A stretch of 64,000 nt of DNA from Phocoena phocoena (Eukaryota > Chordata > Mammalia > Artiodactyla > Phocoenidae). Positions 61,201 through 64,000 of the stretch are shown here, piece by piece. The notes beneath the pieces are model-generated. The model searched no databases. It saw nothing but the letters and a program-made list of their open reading frames with translations, and had not been told where the DNA came from. The position numbers were made by a program, and so were the translations under genes. Each line of letters starts with the position of its first letter. Position 1 is the first letter of the stretch. The DNA lies in NCBI RefSeq assembly GCF_963924675.1, contig NC_089220.1, positions 158,385,270 through 158,449,269 of the forward strand, in the 5' to 3' direction.

Positions 61201-63239
61201 ACTGAAAAGCCAATGTACCCGACTATTTAAAACTTCTTAAATCCAGACAACTAAAGTCATTTTAAGTAACAAGAACCTAAATCCCAGCAACCATTTCACA
61301 TCCTTCAGACCTCTCCTACTCTTTCATCTTTACGCCTATTACTTTATTCTTGGAAAACAACATGAACAACATGCATATACTTTTGTTAACAGCACCGCTA
61401 GCCACAGCGATTTCTTTCCCCGGCTGTATCTTTCTCATTCTGTTTGCACCTTCCCCATCATTTGACTATTGGAGGTCATATTTCCTTTCCTTGGATATTT
61501 TTGAGTTTTATTTAGAGTAAGTTCAGTATTTTCAGGGTTGGATTTTGACTGAGTTAAACTTAAAAATCAACACCACCTCTCCCATCTTGCCATGATCTTG
61601 TCTGACTCTGATCATCGTCCTTAGGAGGGCGGCCGAGGCTGGCACTACGTCTGTGGCTTGTGTGTTGTCCTCAACGCCCTGGAGAACAGGTGTGCCATGA
61701 GGGCAGGGGCCAGGTGTGCTTTCGTCACCCATAAAGCCAGTGCCTGAAGTGGGATGCAGCCCATTAAATGATTGAATAAGGAGAAACACCACCACCATGG
61801 TTCTGGACCACAAGTTCTCCTTTTCCAGCATTGAGGGCTGCTCCTGCCACGCAGGGCTGCCCCTCCTGCTTGTGTCCCCACCCTTATCCCAGTAGAAGGG
61901 GTCATATTTGAAGTACGAAGAGGAGTGGTCCTCAAACGTCCGTGGAGGGGAACAGATCACCTTGAACATGAACGTGGTAACACGATGAGATCACATTCTC
62001 CCCGCTCTCTGCAGAGACGGTTCTCAGCACATCCTTGGACGCAGGAAATGGGAAAATTCCTTTTCTGTTTTATGAGAGCCTGAGGATTGGTGACTGTGGC
62101 CCCCACCTTCACAAGCCACTGTCCTCGTTTCCAATTCCACTTGGTTAAGCCTTTTTTTCCTCTCTCTCTTTCAGTAAGGAAAATGGGCAACTTAGTTGTT
62201 TTAAAAACAACATGAAAAGTTTCTGAAGTCTCTGAAGTCCTTCCCTTTACCAGGAAACCTTGCTCTGAATCAATATAAAACAGCTCGGTTTATAGAAGAC
62301 GTTTCCCACCAAGTGGAATTTTCCACAGTGCGTTGGTAGTGAGTCTCACAGCAGTAAATTCAATTATTTTAAATTTTGAACGTACTGTTTCACTAAAGAG
62401 CGTGGGTTAAGCCTGGGGCTCAGAGGAGGGAACATCTGTCCACAGATCTCTCCAGTAGCTCGTGGGATGCTCTGCTGAGGCTGTGTGGTTTATATGGAGA
62501 TCACTTCTATTGACTGGTGTAAATTAAGCTGATGGGATACTGTTTTTATCGGCAGTAGCCTCAAAAAACCTGAATTGATAGTCCCCAAGATCTGACCAGG
62601 AAGGAGGTTCTGAGAGATCATTTAACAGACTATCTTTTCTGCCATTTAGCCCTAGAACTAATAATTCTGAAATCCCTTTGAGAAAAGCTTTTAAAAGGAG
62701 AGCAACGTGAATGACAGACACCCACAGAGAATTAGGGCTAATTCTGGTTCTTTTATCTCCCAAATTCATGTCAGAAACAGGGCACGTATTCAGCAATTTA
62801 TCTTACTTGTACCTAATACAGGGACTTCCCAAATGACAGTTGCTTGCAATCCAAAATTTATTTGTGACCCTCTCATTTTTTTGTTCCTGTAGGTACTCAC
62901 CAAAAATATTTGAGGCGGCTAAGTTTATTTGTAAATCAGTTGTCTGCCGTTTGGAAAACATTTTCTTATAGAAATAATGGCGTGTGTGTTGAGTAGGTTG
63001 GGTTCAGTTGCATCACCATTTGGTGAACTACCAGAATGTACTAAGCCCTGAAAATACAGTCTAGAGATGTTCTCCAGCAGCATGAAGTCTGGACCTTGAC
63101 GGTGTGATTCACACAGCAGTAAAGGGATGGATAAGGTATGGTAGGAGCCTACCAGAGGCTAGTGTGTTACAGATTTTTGATGAATAGACCTGGGAACCCA
63201 ACTGTCATGGCCCAACACATGTCACCCAGGTGGAGCTGC
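61201..63239. other. intronic sequence, nothing recognised
   Basis: No exon or named repeat. The 145- and 96-residue minus frames at 61532-61969 overlap in different frames and show no domain. Confidence 0.45.
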
Positions 63240-63910
63240 CTCCACCCCACCCCTGTTCTCTCCACCTCTATTGTGGCTCTTAGCATTTGCCTTGAGGTGC
63301 TCCTATGTTGAATGCATACATATTTACAATTGTTATGTCTTCTTGGATTGATCCCTTGATCATTATATAGTGTCCTTCCTTGTCTCTTGTAACAGTGTTT
63401 ATTTTAAAGTCTATTTTGCCTGATATGAGTATTGCTACCCCAGCTTTCTTTTGATTTCCATTTGCATGGAGTATCTTTTTCCATCCCTCACTTTCAATCT
63501 GTGTGTGTCCCTAGGTTTGAAGTGGGGCTCTTGTAGACAGCATATATATGGGTCTTGTTTTTGTATCCATTCAGCCAATCTGTGTCTTTTAGTTGGAGCA
63601 TTTAATCCATTTATATTTAAGGTAATTGTCAATATGTATGTTTCTACTGCCATTTTCTTAATTGTTTCTGGTTTGTTTTTGTAGGTCTTTTTCTTCTCTT
63701 GTGTTTCCCGCCTAGAGAAATTCCTTTAGCATTTGTTGTAAAGCTGGTTTGGTGGTGCTGAATTCTCTCAGCCTTTGCTTGTCTGTAAAGCTTTCGACTT
63801 CTCTGTCGAAACTGAATGAAAGCCTTGCTGGGGAGAGTATTCTTGTTGTAGGTTTTTCCCTTTCATCACTTTAAGTATATCATGCCACTCCCTTCTGGCC
63901 TAAAAGGCTG
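63240..63910 (-). pseudogene. L1 fragment: inter-ORF region and start of ORF2 endonuclease
   Basis: Reading the minus strand from about 63910: the tail of the ORF1-ORF2 gap, then the N-terminus of L1 ORF2 (63653 leftwards), with ITLNINGLNAPTKRHR and CLQEPH, the start of the apurinic-like endonuclease that nicks target DNA. The active-site Asn (NINGLN) and Glu (QE) are present. The frame stops at 63435 and continues only in broken frames to about 63240. Beyond 63910 the sequence no longer looks like L1. The family is cetartiodactyl-type or older L1; inactive. Confidence 0.85.
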
Positions 63911-64000
63911 ACTTCAGCCAAGCCTAAGAGGCGGTCGGGAGGTTGGACCAGCCACCTATCTTGGATCTGTCCCTTCAGCACTTCTGGGTGGGTGGGTCTC
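63911..64000. other. window edge, unassigned
   Basis: Too short to assign. Confidence 0.3.

Noticed and set aside
61532..61969. 145-residue minus frame
   Set aside because: Overlaps a second frame in another phase; no domain or splice signals recognised.

Overview
This is a piece of a mammalian nuclear genome, almost certainly a cetacean (whale or dolphin). Two observations support that. (i) Five near-consensus copies and four older or shorter copies of the tRNA-derived CHR-type SINE are present (head 'gggcttccctggtggc', tRNA-like A and B boxes, A-rich tail). This family is typical of cetaceans and hippos. (ii) There is a mariner transposase remnant of the kind found in cetartiodactyls. Density of real genes is very low. 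The window carries only two protein-coding exons and is otherwise intron.

The gene is CAMK1D (calcium/calmodulin-dependent protein kinase ID) on the + strand. Exon A (43089-43227) encodes the last base of codon 100 and residues 101-146, ending in the catalytic HRDLK. Exon B (47546-47672) encodes residues 147-188 plus one base, containing the DFG motif and the activation-loop threonine (T180). Both have clean AG/GT splice sites and their phases join exactly across a 4,318-base intron. The first 43,088 bases and the last 16,328 bases are parts of the flanking introns. I did not find the neighbouring exons (start of the kinase N-lobe; the 'APEVL' exon).

Intron upstream of exon A (1-43088): L1 remnants at 4.7-6.3 kb, 12.9-13.1 kb, 21.6-22.1 kb and 26.8-28.1 kb. 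L2 remnants lie at 7.9-8.8 kb, 17.5-20.1 kb, 31.8-32.3 kb and 33.7-37.1 kb. A Tigger-like DNA transposon with terminal inverted repeats and TA duplications is at 11.38-11.85 kb, and a mariner at 22.6-23.2 kb. Several ERVL-MaLR-type solo LTRs are at 10.2, 34.9, 37.2 and 39.9 kb, with an unassigned LTR-like repeat at 29.2 kb. SINEs are at 9.0, 9.26, 23.66, 33.47, 40.8 and 42.75 kb. The last of these ends only 134 bases before exon A.

Intron between the exons (43228-47545): two DNA-transposon MITEs and a striking pair of 139-base direct repeats (44755 and 46468) that differ at only two positions.

Intron downstream of exon B (47673-64000): old L2 tracts broken by SINE insertions (48.3-53.3 kb), L1 3' ends with clear target-site duplications at 58.1 and 59.7 kb, a MER2-like element at 58.6 kb, and an L1 fragment encoding the start of ORF2 (endonuclease) at the right edge. 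Long stretches between these show nothing I can recognise. I found no evidence of an undescribed system. The most interesting items are the 139-base duplicate pair, the nested insertions, and the SINE beside the kinase exon.
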